Assembly (NCBI GenBank): GCA_002359095.1
Contig: DEQD01000031.1
Location: 1-47,114, forward strand
Reading direction: 5' to 3'
From: Caryophanales bacterium UBA3375
Lineage (GTDB): Bacteria > Bacillota_I > Bacilli_A > UBA3375
DNA: 47,114 bases
Shown here: positions 15,087-22,627 of the stretch, piece by piece
How positions within the stretch are numbered: the stretch's first letter is position 1
Layout: the number at the start of each line of letters is the position of its first letter
Notes under the pieces: generated by a model
Told to the model about the DNA's origin: nothing
Databases searched by the model: none
Seen by the model: the letters and a program-made list of their open reading frames with translations, nothing else
Translations under genes and position numbers: made by a program

Positions 15087-16397
15087 TTATTGTGTTGATA
15101 ATTTTAAAATTATGTTGTAAAAATTGTCCACAATTTGACACATTAGATTTTCATCTATTGCTTCAACCATAATACGAACTAACTCTTCAGTACCACTAGG
15201 ACGGATTAAAACACGTCCAGAAGTACCCAATTCTTCGTTAGTTTTAGCTATTTTTGCTTGCAACTTACTATCTTGCATAATAGCATTTTTATCACTTACT
15301 TCAACATTAACTAATTTTTGTGGATAAATCGGAAGATTTTTAAATGTTTCATTTAAAATCTTATGATTATCCTTAATAATTGATAATAATACAACACTAG
15401 TTAAAATCCCATCACCAGTAGTTACATAATCGCTTAAGATTAAGTGTCCTGATTGTTCTCCACCTAGATTATAATCATGTTTTTGCATTTCTTGGATAAC
15501 ATATCTATCACCAACACTAGTACGTACTGTTTTAATCCCTAACTCTTTAAGTGCGGAAATAAGACCGATATTACTCATTACTGTAGCTACTAATGTATCT
15601 TTATTAAGACTATCTTTTTCTTTTAAGTGCTTAGCTAAAAGATACATTATATGATCTCCTGTTAAGATGTTACCTTCATTATCAATAACAATAATACGAT
15701 CAGCATCACCATCATAACAAAAGCCACAATCACATTCATTTTCTACTACAAATTTAGACAAGTTATTAGGATGTAGTGCTCCAACATTATCATTGATATT
15801 ATACCCATCTGGTTTATCTCCAATAACATGTACTTGGGCACCTAGTTGACCAAATACCGCTTTTGCTAATTGATAACTAGCCCCATTAGCACAATCCAAA
15901 GCTACCTTAATTCCTTCTGCTTTATGTAGAATTCTTTTAACCATTTCTAAATAGCTATTAGTTGGATCTACATATTCAACTACTTCAGGTTTTCTACTAA
16001 AGTCAACTGGATTATCAATATATTCTTCAATGCTAGCTTCTAGCTCATCAGAAATTTTAACACCGCTTTGATCAAAGAACTTAATCCCATTATCACTAAA
16101 GGGGTTATGACTTGCTGAAATCATGATTCCAGCATTAGCACTTAATTCCTTAATCATTAGTGATACAACTGGAGTAGGTATTACTCCTAAATCAATTACT
16201 TTGATTCCTGATGTAGTTAGAGCTTGACTTACTACATCAAAGATCGCATCACTACTTATTCTAGGATCTCTACCAACTATTACTTTATCTCCCTCATTAA
16301 GATTATAAGCTAGCCCTAAAGTAGCCAGCTTAACCAAATTCGGAGTTAAAAACTTATTGTATTCACCACGAATACCATCTGTTCCAAAGTATTTCAT
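15087..16397 (-). CDS. glmM: Phosphoglucosamine mutase GlmM
   Basis: Interconverts glucosamine-6-P and glucosamine-1-P for UDP-GlcNAc, hence peptidoglycan. 436 aa; the phosphoserine loop GIMISASHNPF (about residue 100), the metal-binding FCYDGDADRIIVID, the sugar loop GGEQSGH and the phosphate-binding RPSGTEELVRIM are all present. It is the third gene of the conserved cdaA-cdaR-glmM cluster, where GlmM can bind and dampen CdaA in related bacteria. One base separates it from cdaR. A 13-bp inverted repeat with a bulge lies at 15333-15362. Confidence 0.98.
   Translation of the reverse strand: MKYFGTDGIRGEYNKFLTPNLVKLATLGLAYNLNEGDKVIVGRDPRISSDAIFDVVSQALTTSGIKVIDLGVIPTPVVSLMIKELSANAGIMISASHNPFSDNGIKFFDQSGVKISDELEASIEEYIDNPVDFSRKPEVVEYVDPTNSYLEMVKRILHKAEGIKVALDCANGASYQLAKAVFGQLGAQVHVIGDKPDGYNINDNVGALHPNNLSKFVVENECDCGFCYDGDADRIIVIDNEGNILTGDHIMYLLAKHLKEKDSLNKDTLVATVMSNIGLISALKELGIKTVRTSVGDRYVIQEMQKHDYNLGGEQSGHLILSDYVTTGDGILTSVVLLSIIKDNHKILNETFKNLPIYPQKLVNVEVSDKNAIMQDSKLQAKIAKTNEELGTSGRVLIRPSGTEELVRIMVEAIDENLMCQIVDNFYNIILKLSTQ
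15333..15362. repeat. 13-bp inverted repeat with one bulge inside glmM
   Basis: Left arm 15333-15346 and right arm 15350-15362 pair fully except for one extra T; loop TTT. It spans codons for KILNETFKNL. Confidence 0.92.
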
Positions 16398-16398
16398 C

Positions 16399-17679
16399 TT
16401 ATTGCTCCACGATTGTAATTTTAATTACTTGTGTTTTTTGTGTATAGTTAATTGGTTTAGAAGTTTGAATCGTAATTGGTACTTCATATTCTCCTGGTTC
16501 TGTTACTTTACTTAAATCAATACTAGCAACAATATCTTCAGGAGTTAAACTATTAATTACACTACTAGCACCAGTTACCTCAACAGGAACACTAACACTA
16601 TTTTTATCTACTGCTTTAATACTAAATTTAGAATCAAGTCCTTGTGTTGAAATATTAACATCTACTGTTTTACTTACACCAGGTTCTAATTTAACATCAA
16701 ATTCACGACTGTTTCCACCAACAATAAATACCCCTTTAGGTAATATTGCTACACCTGGAACTTTACCAGTATCTTGATTTACTTTTGATAAATCAATGTT
16801 ATATTTAATCGTACCAACATCAGTTACTTCTTTTACTTTTTCTTCATCACCAAAGATTTTTAGCGTTGATTGTGTATTGGCATCACAAGTTTCTCCACTT
16901 GGACAAATTGATGCTACATATTCATCACCTTGACCACTAAATTGGTAACTAATTGGTACTTCTTTAGTTTCAGAATTATAATTAATTTCTACACCTACTG
17001 TTGATTTTTCCATTTCGATATCTTCAACAATATTTCCTTTTACATCATATGCTTTAATTTCAGCATTTAAATTAGCACTACCACTAGCTTTAGTTGTATC
17101 TAAACCGTTTAGATCAACAATTGCTTGAACATTAGCAATTGTTGATAATGTTTCAGTACCACCAACAATGTTAATGTATGAGTTTGCTAATTTAGGATTA
17201 TCAAACATAAACCCATCTTTTAATTGCGTATCAGCATAAGTTAATTCTAATGGAAAACTTTGACTACCACGTTTTTGGATAGTAATTTCATATTCACTAA
17301 TTACACTAGTAGCTTTAACCCCTGCCGGTACATCAAAATTCATATCACTACTACTAATTTGGTATTGCCCTGGTTCATAACCATTTAAATCTATTACTAC
17401 ATTCATTGCATTAGTTTGATTTTTAGCTGCAATCAATTGATTCTCACTACCTTTAATTGTAATTGGCATTTTATCAGGTAAACCTGAAATATAATATTTA
17501 TCTTTATCATATTGTGTCGTCACACTAACATCACTAATTACTTGTGTTTCTTGGAAAATATCTTGCCAAAATGGTGAACCTGTTTGTGTTATGATTAAAA
17601 ATAATACAAATGATATTAAAAACGCTAAAATCTTTAAAACTGTATTATTTTGTAATATTTTACTTAATTTATCTAACAT
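16399..17679 (-). CDS. cdaR: CdaA regulator CdaR (YbbR-domain protein)
   Basis: Membrane-anchored regulator of the diadenylate cyclase CdaA. 426 aa: one N-terminal membrane helix (about residues 14-32) followed by roughly four YbbR repeats of about 90 residues outside the membrane, recognisable by phrases such as INIVGGTETL and TVDVNISTQGL. An external CPSGETC pair could form a disulfide. It starts two bases after the cdaA stop with GAGGATTAAT as ribosome binding site. A perfect 13-bp inverted repeat lies at 17113-17146 and an 8-bp one at 16774-16796. Confidence 0.93.
   Translation of the reverse strand: MLDKLSKILQNNTVLKILAFLISFVLFLIITQTGSPFWQDIFQETQVISDVSVTTQYDKDKYYISGLPDKMPITIKGSENQLIAAKNQTNAMNVVIDLNGYEPGQYQISSSDMNFDVPAGVKATSVISEYEITIQKRGSQSFPLELTYADTQLKDGFMFDNPKLANSYINIVGGTETLSTIANVQAIVDLNGLDTTKASGSANLNAEIKAYDVKGNIVEDIEMEKSTVGVEINYNSETKEVPISYQFSGQGDEYVASICPSGETCDANTQSTLKIFGDEEKVKEVTDVGTIKYNIDLSKVNQDTGKVPGVAILPKGVFIVGGNSREFDVKLEPGVSKTVDVNISTQGLDSKFSIKAVDKNSVSVPVEVTGASSVINSLTPEDIVASIDLSKVTEPGEYEVPITIQTSKPINYTQKTQVIKITIVEQ
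17113..17146. repeat. Perfect 13-bp inverted repeat inside cdaR
   Basis: Arms ATCAACAATTGCT (17113-17125) and AGCAATTGTTGAT (17134-17146), loop 8 bases, in codons for STIANVQAIVDL. Confidence 0.95.
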
Positions 17680-17680
17680 A

Positions 17681-18433
17681 TTAATCCTCTACTTTTTCTT
17701 TAATAAACATTGTTAAAAATTCTTGATCAATATTATCATATAGTTCTCCACCATATGCAATACTTACATCTCCACTTTCCTCACTAACAATAACAACTAT
17801 TGCATCACTTTCTCGTGATAACGTTACTCCTGCACGGTGACGTGTACCAAATTTTTGTGCTAAGTTTAAATCTACAGCAATTGGAAAGTAGGCACTAGCA
17901 CATTCAATTTTTCCATCCTTAATAATTACCGCACCATCATGAAGTGGTGAATTTTTTAAGAAAATACTTTCTAAGACATAACGTGAGTAGTTAGCATCTA
18001 AATTAATTGCATTCTTTTTATATTGTGTTAAACTTACATCTAATTCAAATGCAACTAACGCTCCTGTCTTTTGACTTCCTAAATGCATCATTGTTTTAGC
18101 AAAATCGTCAATATAGTCGTTACTTAAATTAGCATTGTTAGAAGAAAATAGTGAACCTATACTACCAATCTTTTCAATTGAACTTCTAATTTCATTTTGA
18201 AATAAAATAACTACTATAATTATTCCCCAAGTATATACTTGTGACAAAATAAAAGAAAGTAATTCTAAATTAAGTACTTTAGCAAAAACGAATAAAGCAC
18301 CATAACCTAATAATCCTATTAGAATATAGATATTTTGCTTCGTTCTTGATAATACACGTATTAATACATAAACTAATATTGATACGATAAAGATATCAAG
18401 AAACGATGTAAATAGCTTCCAAAATACTTCCAT
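17681..18433 (-). CDS. cdaA: Diadenylate cyclase CdaA (DacA)
   Basis: Makes the essential second messenger c-di-AMP from two ATP at the membrane. 250 aa, three N-terminal membrane helices (to about residue 85), then the DAC domain with the catalytic DGA motif in SPLHDGAVIIKDG and the RHR motif in GTRHRAGVTLSRESDA. The ATG at 18433 has GGAGAG upstream and an extended -10 promoter at 18458-18466. It opens the cdaA-cdaR-glmM operon, linking c-di-AMP with wall-precursor supply. Confidence 0.97.
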   Translation of the reverse strand: MEVFWKLFTSFLDIFIVSILVYVLIRVLSRTKQNIYILIGLLGYGALFVFAKVLNLELLSFILSQVYTWGIIIVVILFQNEIRSSIEKIGSIGSLFSSNNANLSNDYIDDFAKTMMHLGSQKTGALVAFELDVSLTQYKKNAINLDANYSRYVLESIFLKNSPLHDGAVIIKDGKIECASAYFPIAVDLNLAQKFGTRHRAGVTLSRESDAIVVIVSEESGDVSIAYGGELYDNIDQEFLTMFIKEKVED

Positions 18434-18457
18434 TACTCTCCTTTTTTCATATAATAT

Positions 18458-18466
18458 ATTATAACA
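18458..18466 (-). promoter_or_regulatory. Extended -10 promoter of cdaA-cdaR-glmM
   Basis: TGTTATAAT on the minus strand, about 25 bases before the cdaA ATG. No good -35. A loose inverted repeat (18473-18480 with 18496-18503) lies just upstream. Confidence 0.55.
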
Positions 18467-18509
18467 AATTTAAGTTTTAACCTCACCTTTTTAACTTAAA
18501 ACTAACTAT

Positions 18510-19118
18510 CTATAATTTATCAATTATGGTCGTTTTTCCCAACTCATTAATTTGGATTTCATGATCTAAATTAATGAGTTGCGCTCTAAATTCTTCACTC
18601 TTTTCACTAACTATCTCGACATTAACATAATACTCATTAGTTATCCTTTCACTAATAATATTAGTATGATAACAAGAAATTAAATGTCTAATCTTATCTG
18701 TAAAACGAATATGTGCTCTAATTTCTAAATTATAAGCACTAATTAAACCAGCAATTCCAATCGTATTAATTAATTCACTACAACTATTAGCATACGCTCT
18801 AATCAAACCACCACTACCTAGTTTAATACCACCAAAATAGCGTACACATACTACTAATATATTATCTACTTCTTTAAGTCTTATTACTTCAAGCATGGGA
18901 AAACCAGCAGTTTTACTCGGTTCTCCATCATCATCATATCCGTTATTATCCCCAATTTTAAATGCACTACACACATGTCTTGCTTCTGGGTGTTGTATTC
19001 TTATATCATCAATAATCTCTTTAATTTTATTACTATCTTTTACTACAAATCCATAAGTAATAAACTTAGATTTCTTTATTTCGATTTCATTAATTCCTTT
19101 GTCTTGTAATTGATACAT
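18510..19118 (-). CDS. yigZ: YigZ/IMPACT family protein
   Basis: 202 aa member of the UPF0029/IMPACT family, related to the eukaryotic Gcn2 regulator and found near translation genes; the bacterial role is uncertain. The family signature is clear: HVCSAFKIGD, then DDDGEPSKTAGFPML and VVCVRYFGGIKLGSGGLIRAY. The C-terminal DUF1949-like ferredoxin fold follows. The ATG has GGAG upstream and starts one base after the preceding gene. It is the last gene of the divIC-to-yigZ string. An 18-position inverted repeat (18540-18581) lies near the 3' end. Confidence 0.93.
   Translation of the reverse strand: MYQLQDKGINEIEIKKSKFITYGFVVKDSNKIKEIIDDIRIQHPEARHVCSAFKIGDNNGYDDDGEPSKTAGFPMLEVIRLKEVDNILVVCVRYFGGIKLGSGGLIRAYANSCSELINTIGIAGLISAYNLEIRAHIRFTDKIRHLISCYHTNIISERITNEYYVNVEIVSEKSEEFRAQLINLDHEIQINELGKTTIIDKL
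18540..18581. repeat. 18-position inverted repeat inside yigZ
   Basis: Perfect 14-bp outer arms CAACTCATTAATTT and complement, one G-T, then three more pairs; loop 6 bases (18558-18563). In codons for QLINLDHEIQINEL. Confidence 0.94.
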
Positions 19119-19119
19119 A

Positions 19120-19584
19120 TTACTCCACTAATTGATTAATTATATAAATACTATATTCTATTTGTTTATTAATAATTTCAGACTTCTTATCACTAAACTG
19201 TCGATTATTTAACCACTTTTGTGAATAAGCTAATAAATCTTGCTCTTTATATATATTAGAAGTTTTTATATCATTAATAAGTTCCCACTTATTAATAAAA
19301 TGCTTAGCTACTTGATCTGCTACTACTTCTTTTTGTGGTTTAGTTAACGTTTTATCATGTAAATGATTATTAATTACATGAGTTAACTCATGAATTAATA
19401 CATAAACTTTTCCAGCATCATTTTCATCTTGCTCTATTAATATTTCTTTTTTGATAACTTTATTATCTTGATAATACTCCTTGTAATGTCCTTGTTTCTT
19501 ACATCCTCTTCTTTGATATCCTAGGTTAATGTTATGTTCTTTTAAAAAAGGGGTAATTAAATCTACTAAATGTTTAAATCTCAT
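19120..19584 (-). CDS. Putative zinc metalloprotease-like protein (HELTH motif, ImmA/IrrE-like)
   Basis: 154 aa protein with the zinc-binding HELTH in YVLIHELTHVINNH (about residue 88) and a downstream acidic helix QKEVVADQVAKHFI that could supply the third ligand, as in ImmA/IrrE or DUF955-type proteins. There is no signal peptide. The neighbourhood contains no phage repressor that such a protease would cut, so the substrate is unknown. Its ATG overlaps the TGA of the transporter gene (ATGA). The HELTH codons sit in a 16-base perfect palindrome (19377-19392). A perfect 10-bp hairpin lies at 19273-19296. Confidence 0.65.
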   Translation of the reverse strand: MRFKHLVDLITPFLKEHNINLGYQRRGCKKQGHYKEYYQDNKVIKKEILIEQDENDAGKVYVLIHELTHVINNHLHDKTLTKPQKEVVADQVAKHFINKWELINDIKTSNIYKEQDLLAYSQKWLNNRQFSDKKSEIINKQIEYSIYIINQLVE

Positions 19585-20702
19585 CGTTTCACTTTCATAA
19601 GAACTAAGGCACTAATTAGTAATAGTAAAATAATGTAAAACATTAACACCGGATTAATACTATATGCTATTCCTGATATTAATCCCCCACTAATCATAGC
19701 AAGTGAATTAATACTATTTAAAAATCCCATTAACATTGGTGCAGATAACTTATTATTAACTAAAAACTCTGCTTGCATAATTGGACGATAAGCAGCATAA
19801 CTTAACACAAATAATGAAACAAAGACAATAAATAGTTTTGAATCTAAACTAAGTATTATTCCACCACAACTAATTAAACCAATAACAATCATTGTCGTAA
19901 TTACAGTATTAAACTTGCATTTATTTTGTAAGTAATTTAAACAAAATAAATTAACTAATAAAATAATAGTATTACCAATCATTGTTACTCTAGCTACTTC
20001 ATTTGGTGCTAGATCATAATAACTTTGAACAAATAATCCAATATTAGAATTATAAATATTAGCACTAAAAGTAATCAAAACAAATATAGCTAACAGTTTT
20101 ATTTGTTTTGATTGCTTAAGAATATTATAGATATTCTTAATTGATTGTTTTTCTTTACCTTCTTCTTGTTTGTCATCATCTTTTATAAAGAAAATAATTA
20201 ATATGGCAATTACTGTTGCTGCTATTAATAAAACAATAAAAGGTAATTCTAAACTATATTTAGCCATTTCTCCAGATAAGAACTGACCAAAAATTGCCCC
20301 AAGAGACGTGGTTGCTGTAATTAAACCAAAATACTTACCTCGTTTACTTTCCGGAGAATATAAAGAAACATAACTAGATACACCAACGATAAACATTGAA
20401 GATGTAACTCCTGCTAAGAATCTAGATAAACCAATTAAGATTGGACTATCAAATAAATAAAAACCCCATTGCACGATTGCATAAGTTACCGGTCCGATTA
20501 CTAAAAATAATTTTATCCCACGCTTAGTCATTAATTTACCCCATAATGGAGAAAATAGAAATGAAGCAAGTGCCATCATGGAATAAAGTATTCCATTTAA
20601 ATATAATGGTGCTTGTTTCATTTCTAATAATTCTGGACTAATTGGATGAATAAAATTATTGATTGTTAATACTAAAAAATTAAAAAATAATAATACTTTC
20701 AT
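19581..20702 (-). CDS. Major facilitator superfamily transporter
   Basis: 373 aa membrane protein with about 11-12 hydrophobic segments in two halves. The loop between helices 2 and 3 carries the MFS signature variant GKLMTKRGIKLFL, and helix 5 resembles the antiporter motif C (TSLGAIFGQFLSG) of drug:H+ antiporters such as TetA-type. The charged central loop DDDKQEEGKEKQS separates the halves. Substrate unknown. It ends in TGA, evidence for the standard bacterial code. The ATG overlaps the stop of the Smr gene (TAATG). Long hairpins at 19919-19951, 20069-20117 and 20116-20140 tile the 5' half. Confidence 0.85.
   Translation of the reverse strand: MKVLLFFNFLVLTINNFIHPISPELLEMKQAPLYLNGILYSMMALASFLFSPLWGKLMTKRGIKLFLVIGPVTYAIVQWGFYLFDSPILIGLSRFLAGVTSSMFIVGVSSYVSLYSPESKRGKYFGLITATTSLGAIFGQFLSGEMAKYSLELPFIVLLIAATVIAILIIFFIKDDDKQEEGKEKQSIKNIYNILKQSKQIKLLAIFVLITFSANIYNSNIGLFVQSYYDLAPNEVARVTMIGNTIILLVNLFCLNYLQNKCKFNTVITTMIVIGLISCGGIILSLDSKLFIVFVSLFVLSYAAYRPIMQAEFLVNNKLSAPMLMGFLNSINSLAMISGGLISGIAYSINPVLMFYIILLLLISALVLMKVKR
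20069..20117. repeat. 17-position inverted repeat inside the MFS gene
   Basis: Arms 20069-20085 and 20101-20117, 16 Watson-Crick pairs plus one T-G (13 contiguous innermost); loop 15. It is followed immediately by a perfect 10-bp hairpin (20116-20140, loop TATAG). Confidence 0.93.
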
Positions 20703-20950
20703 TATAACTCACTATTAATATAAACTATTGTTGCTCCACTTCCTCCATATTGAGGTGGAGCAAACTCATAACTTTTTACATATTCACTTTCACTAAGTTT
20801 TTCTCTAACTAACTTAGTTATTATTCCCTCTCCATGTCCATGAATAATACAAACAAAATATTCTTTATTACAATAACTTTCTTTAAGAAAACTATCTAAT
20901 AATACTTCTGCTTCGTAACGATTTCTACCATGTAGATCTAAACTAACCAC
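20702..20950 (-). CDS. Stand-alone Smr domain protein
   Basis: 82 aa small MutS-related domain, similar to the C-terminal nuclease domain of MutS2. The start motif LDLHGRN, the catalytic-type IIHGHGEGIITKLV and the glycine-rich PPQYGGSGATIVY are present, giving almost nothing but the domain. Smr domains nick branched DNA or act on collided ribosomes. The start is GTG at 20950, overlapping the previous gene by 8 bases, without a clear ribosome binding site. A GC-rich 12-position hairpin (20731-20763) covers the conserved glycine motif. Confidence 0.85.
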   Translation of the reverse strand: MVSLDLHGRNRYEAEVLLDSFLKESYCNKEYFVCIIHGHGEGIITKLVREKLSESEYVKSYEFAPPQYGGSGATIVYINSEL

Positions 20951-22229
20951 GTTGTTTTCTAAATTTATTTACTAAATTTAAAATAATAACACTTACTAAA
21001 ATCGTTACATAACAAACAATTAAGTTATGAGTCAAGTAAAATAAAATAATTACTACTACACTAATAAGAGCTAATAAAATTGGTGTAATAACATTAGATA
21101 AATGTTTTTTACTAAACTTAATATCTCTAATATAATATATAACTTGCAGACTTGCAAGTAAACAAGCTACAACAATTAAACATTCATTACTACTTACTAA
21201 GTTTAAGATTGGAACTATTAATGGTATTGCAATAGCAGGTACATAAATATAATTATCACTTACACAACTTACAATTATACATATTGCAATTACTATTAAA
21301 AAGTAATATATTAAATCTGAATATGTTACTTGCCAGTTAATTGTATATACTTGGATTGATAATGTAATAAAGGTAATTAATACAAATACTAAAAGAAATA
21401 ATTTAATCCAATTATAAATTTGTTCAATTAGGTTATTAAATAAGTTACGTTCATCTAATTGATTAGAATTAAATAGATGCGAATCAACATAAATTACAGA
21501 AAATACTAAAGAACATAATAATCCTAGTGCTAAACCTTGTAATAGATAATAACCTAGGATAAACATAAATAATGTTATAAACACAGTTATAAAGAAAATA
21601 ACGGATAATAAGAATCGCATCTTAACAAATCCAACCCCAGTTATGTTTTTTTCAACATAATCTACTTTTGTTTCATTTTTATTTAAAAGGATTTTAACTA
21701 AGTTATATAAAACAATCGTAATTACCATAAAACTAGTAGCAAGTATAATTCCAAAACTTTGATTTACACTTAGAAGTGTTGATAATATTACATAACTAAT
21801 AATAAATGAAGTTGATCCAATAAATAAAAATGATAATGCTTTACTATTATTACGATAAATTGGATTAATAGCATTTTGATGTTCAATTTCAATATAGTCA
21901 CCAAATGGAGATAAACATAAAGCATATAGATTATTTACTCTGCTACCTACTTTAGTAACGTAATATGACACCTTATCACTTAAACCTACTGTATTTAATG
22001 TAGCAATATGTAAATAAATAAATAATATTACTATTAAAAATAATAGACGATGATTATAAAGTAAGTTATTTATATTTAATATTGGAATAAAAGAATTAAT
22101 AAATTCTCCAATATTAGATGATTGATATAATAATATCATAAAAATACCTATTAATAATGTTTTTAATGGGTTTTTTATTTTCCTACTTAACCATAATAAA
22201 AATATCGTAATAATAATGTAAGCGATCAT
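20943..22229 (-). CDS. Polytopic membrane protein of unknown function (possible ion transporter)
   Basis: 428 aa with about 12 predicted membrane helices and short loops. A loop after helix 3 carries SPFGDYIEIEHQNAINP, rich in charged and polar residues, which could be a substrate-binding region. The size and helix pattern resemble NhaC or ArsB/CitM-type ion transporters, but I see no decisive motif and leave the family open. It starts inside the tsaE stop (TAATG) with GGAG upstream. A nested hairpin with 17 Watson-Crick and 2 G-T pairs lies at 22073-22120. Confidence 0.6.
   Translation of the reverse strand: MIAYIIITIFLLWLSRKIKNPLKTLLIGIFMILLYQSSNIGEFINSFIPILNINNLLYNHRLLFLIVILFIYLHIATLNTVGLSDKVSYYVTKVGSRVNNLYALCLSPFGDYIEIEHQNAINPIYRNNSKALSFLFIGSTSFIISYVILSTLLSVNQSFGIILATSFMVITIVLYNLVKILLNKNETKVDYVEKNITGVGFVKMRFLLSVIFFITVFITLFMFILGYYLLQGLALGLLCSLVFSVIYVDSHLFNSNQLDERNLFNNLIEQIYNWIKLFLLVFVLITFITLSIQVYTINWQVTYSDLIYYFLIVIAICIIVSCVSDNYIYVPAIAIPLIVPILNLVSSNECLIVVACLLASLQVIYYIRDIKFSKKHLSNVITPILLALISVVVIILFYLTHNLIVCYVTILVSVIILNLVNKFRKQRG
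22073..22120. repeat. Nested inverted repeat inside the membrane protein gene
   Basis: Outer arm 22073-22085 pairs with 22108-22120 (two G-T), inner arm AGAATT (22092-22097) with AATTCT (22102-22107); only a 6-base bulge separates them; loop AATA. Confidence 0.88.
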
Positions 22230-22627
22230 TATGCTCCATTTCTCTTTATAGTAATTTCTCTTCCTACTTCTTGATACTTAATATCTATTTCTATTGTTGG
22301 TGTTAGATAATTGTCTAAACAATCATTCCATTCAATAAAGACAAAATACTCACCATTTAAATAATAATCTAATTCAATTTCTTCACCACTTAAACGGTAA
22401 CCATCAACATGACATATTTTATCTTCATATGTTTTAATTATATTAAAAGTCGGAGAAGTAATAGGTTCTTTTATCCCTATTACTTCTCCAAATAACTGTA
22501 CAAACGTTGTTTTACCAGCTCCTATTTCCCCACTTAAAAAGATTATATCTCCGGGATTAATTTCTTTACTAATTTCTTTAACTAGAACTTTATATTCTTC
22601 TAAATTCTTACATGAAATTGTCTGCAT
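22229..22627 (-). CDS. tsaE: tRNA threonylcarbamoyladenosine biosynthesis ATPase TsaE
   Basis: P-loop ATPase that works with TsaB and TsaD to make t6A at position 37 of ANN-reading tRNAs. 132 aa. Walker A is SGEIGAGKTTFVQ (about residues 33-45), then ITSPTFNII and the late FVFIEWND (Walker B region). I take ATG at 22627; it overlaps the end of ftsH by 20 bases. TsaB and TsaD are not in the window. A perfect 14-bp inverted repeat (22452-22489) codes for part of GEVIGIKEPITSP. Confidence 0.94.
   Translation of the reverse strand: MQTISCKNLEEYKVLVKEISKEINPGDIIFLSGEIGAGKTTFVQLFGEVIGIKEPITSPTFNIIKTYEDKICHVDGYRLSGEEIELDYYLNGEYFVFIEWNDCLDNYLTPTIEIDIKYQEVGREITIKRNGA
22452..22489. repeat. Perfect 14-bp inverted repeat inside tsaE
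   Basis: Arms GGAGAAGTAATAGG (22452-22465) and exact complement (22476-22489), loop 10 bases. Two smaller hairpins (22412-22432 and 22432-22448) lie directly beside it. Confidence 0.95.

Noticed and set aside
19581..19584. Possible Mycoplasma-type code (TGA as Trp), suggested by low G+C
   Set aside because: The MFS gene ends in TGA with the next gene starting in ATGA overlap, and tRNA-Trp has anticodon CCA only.
20943..22229. Naming the membrane protein as a Na+/H+ antiporter
   Set aside because: Only helix count and length fit; no conserved family motif could be recognised.
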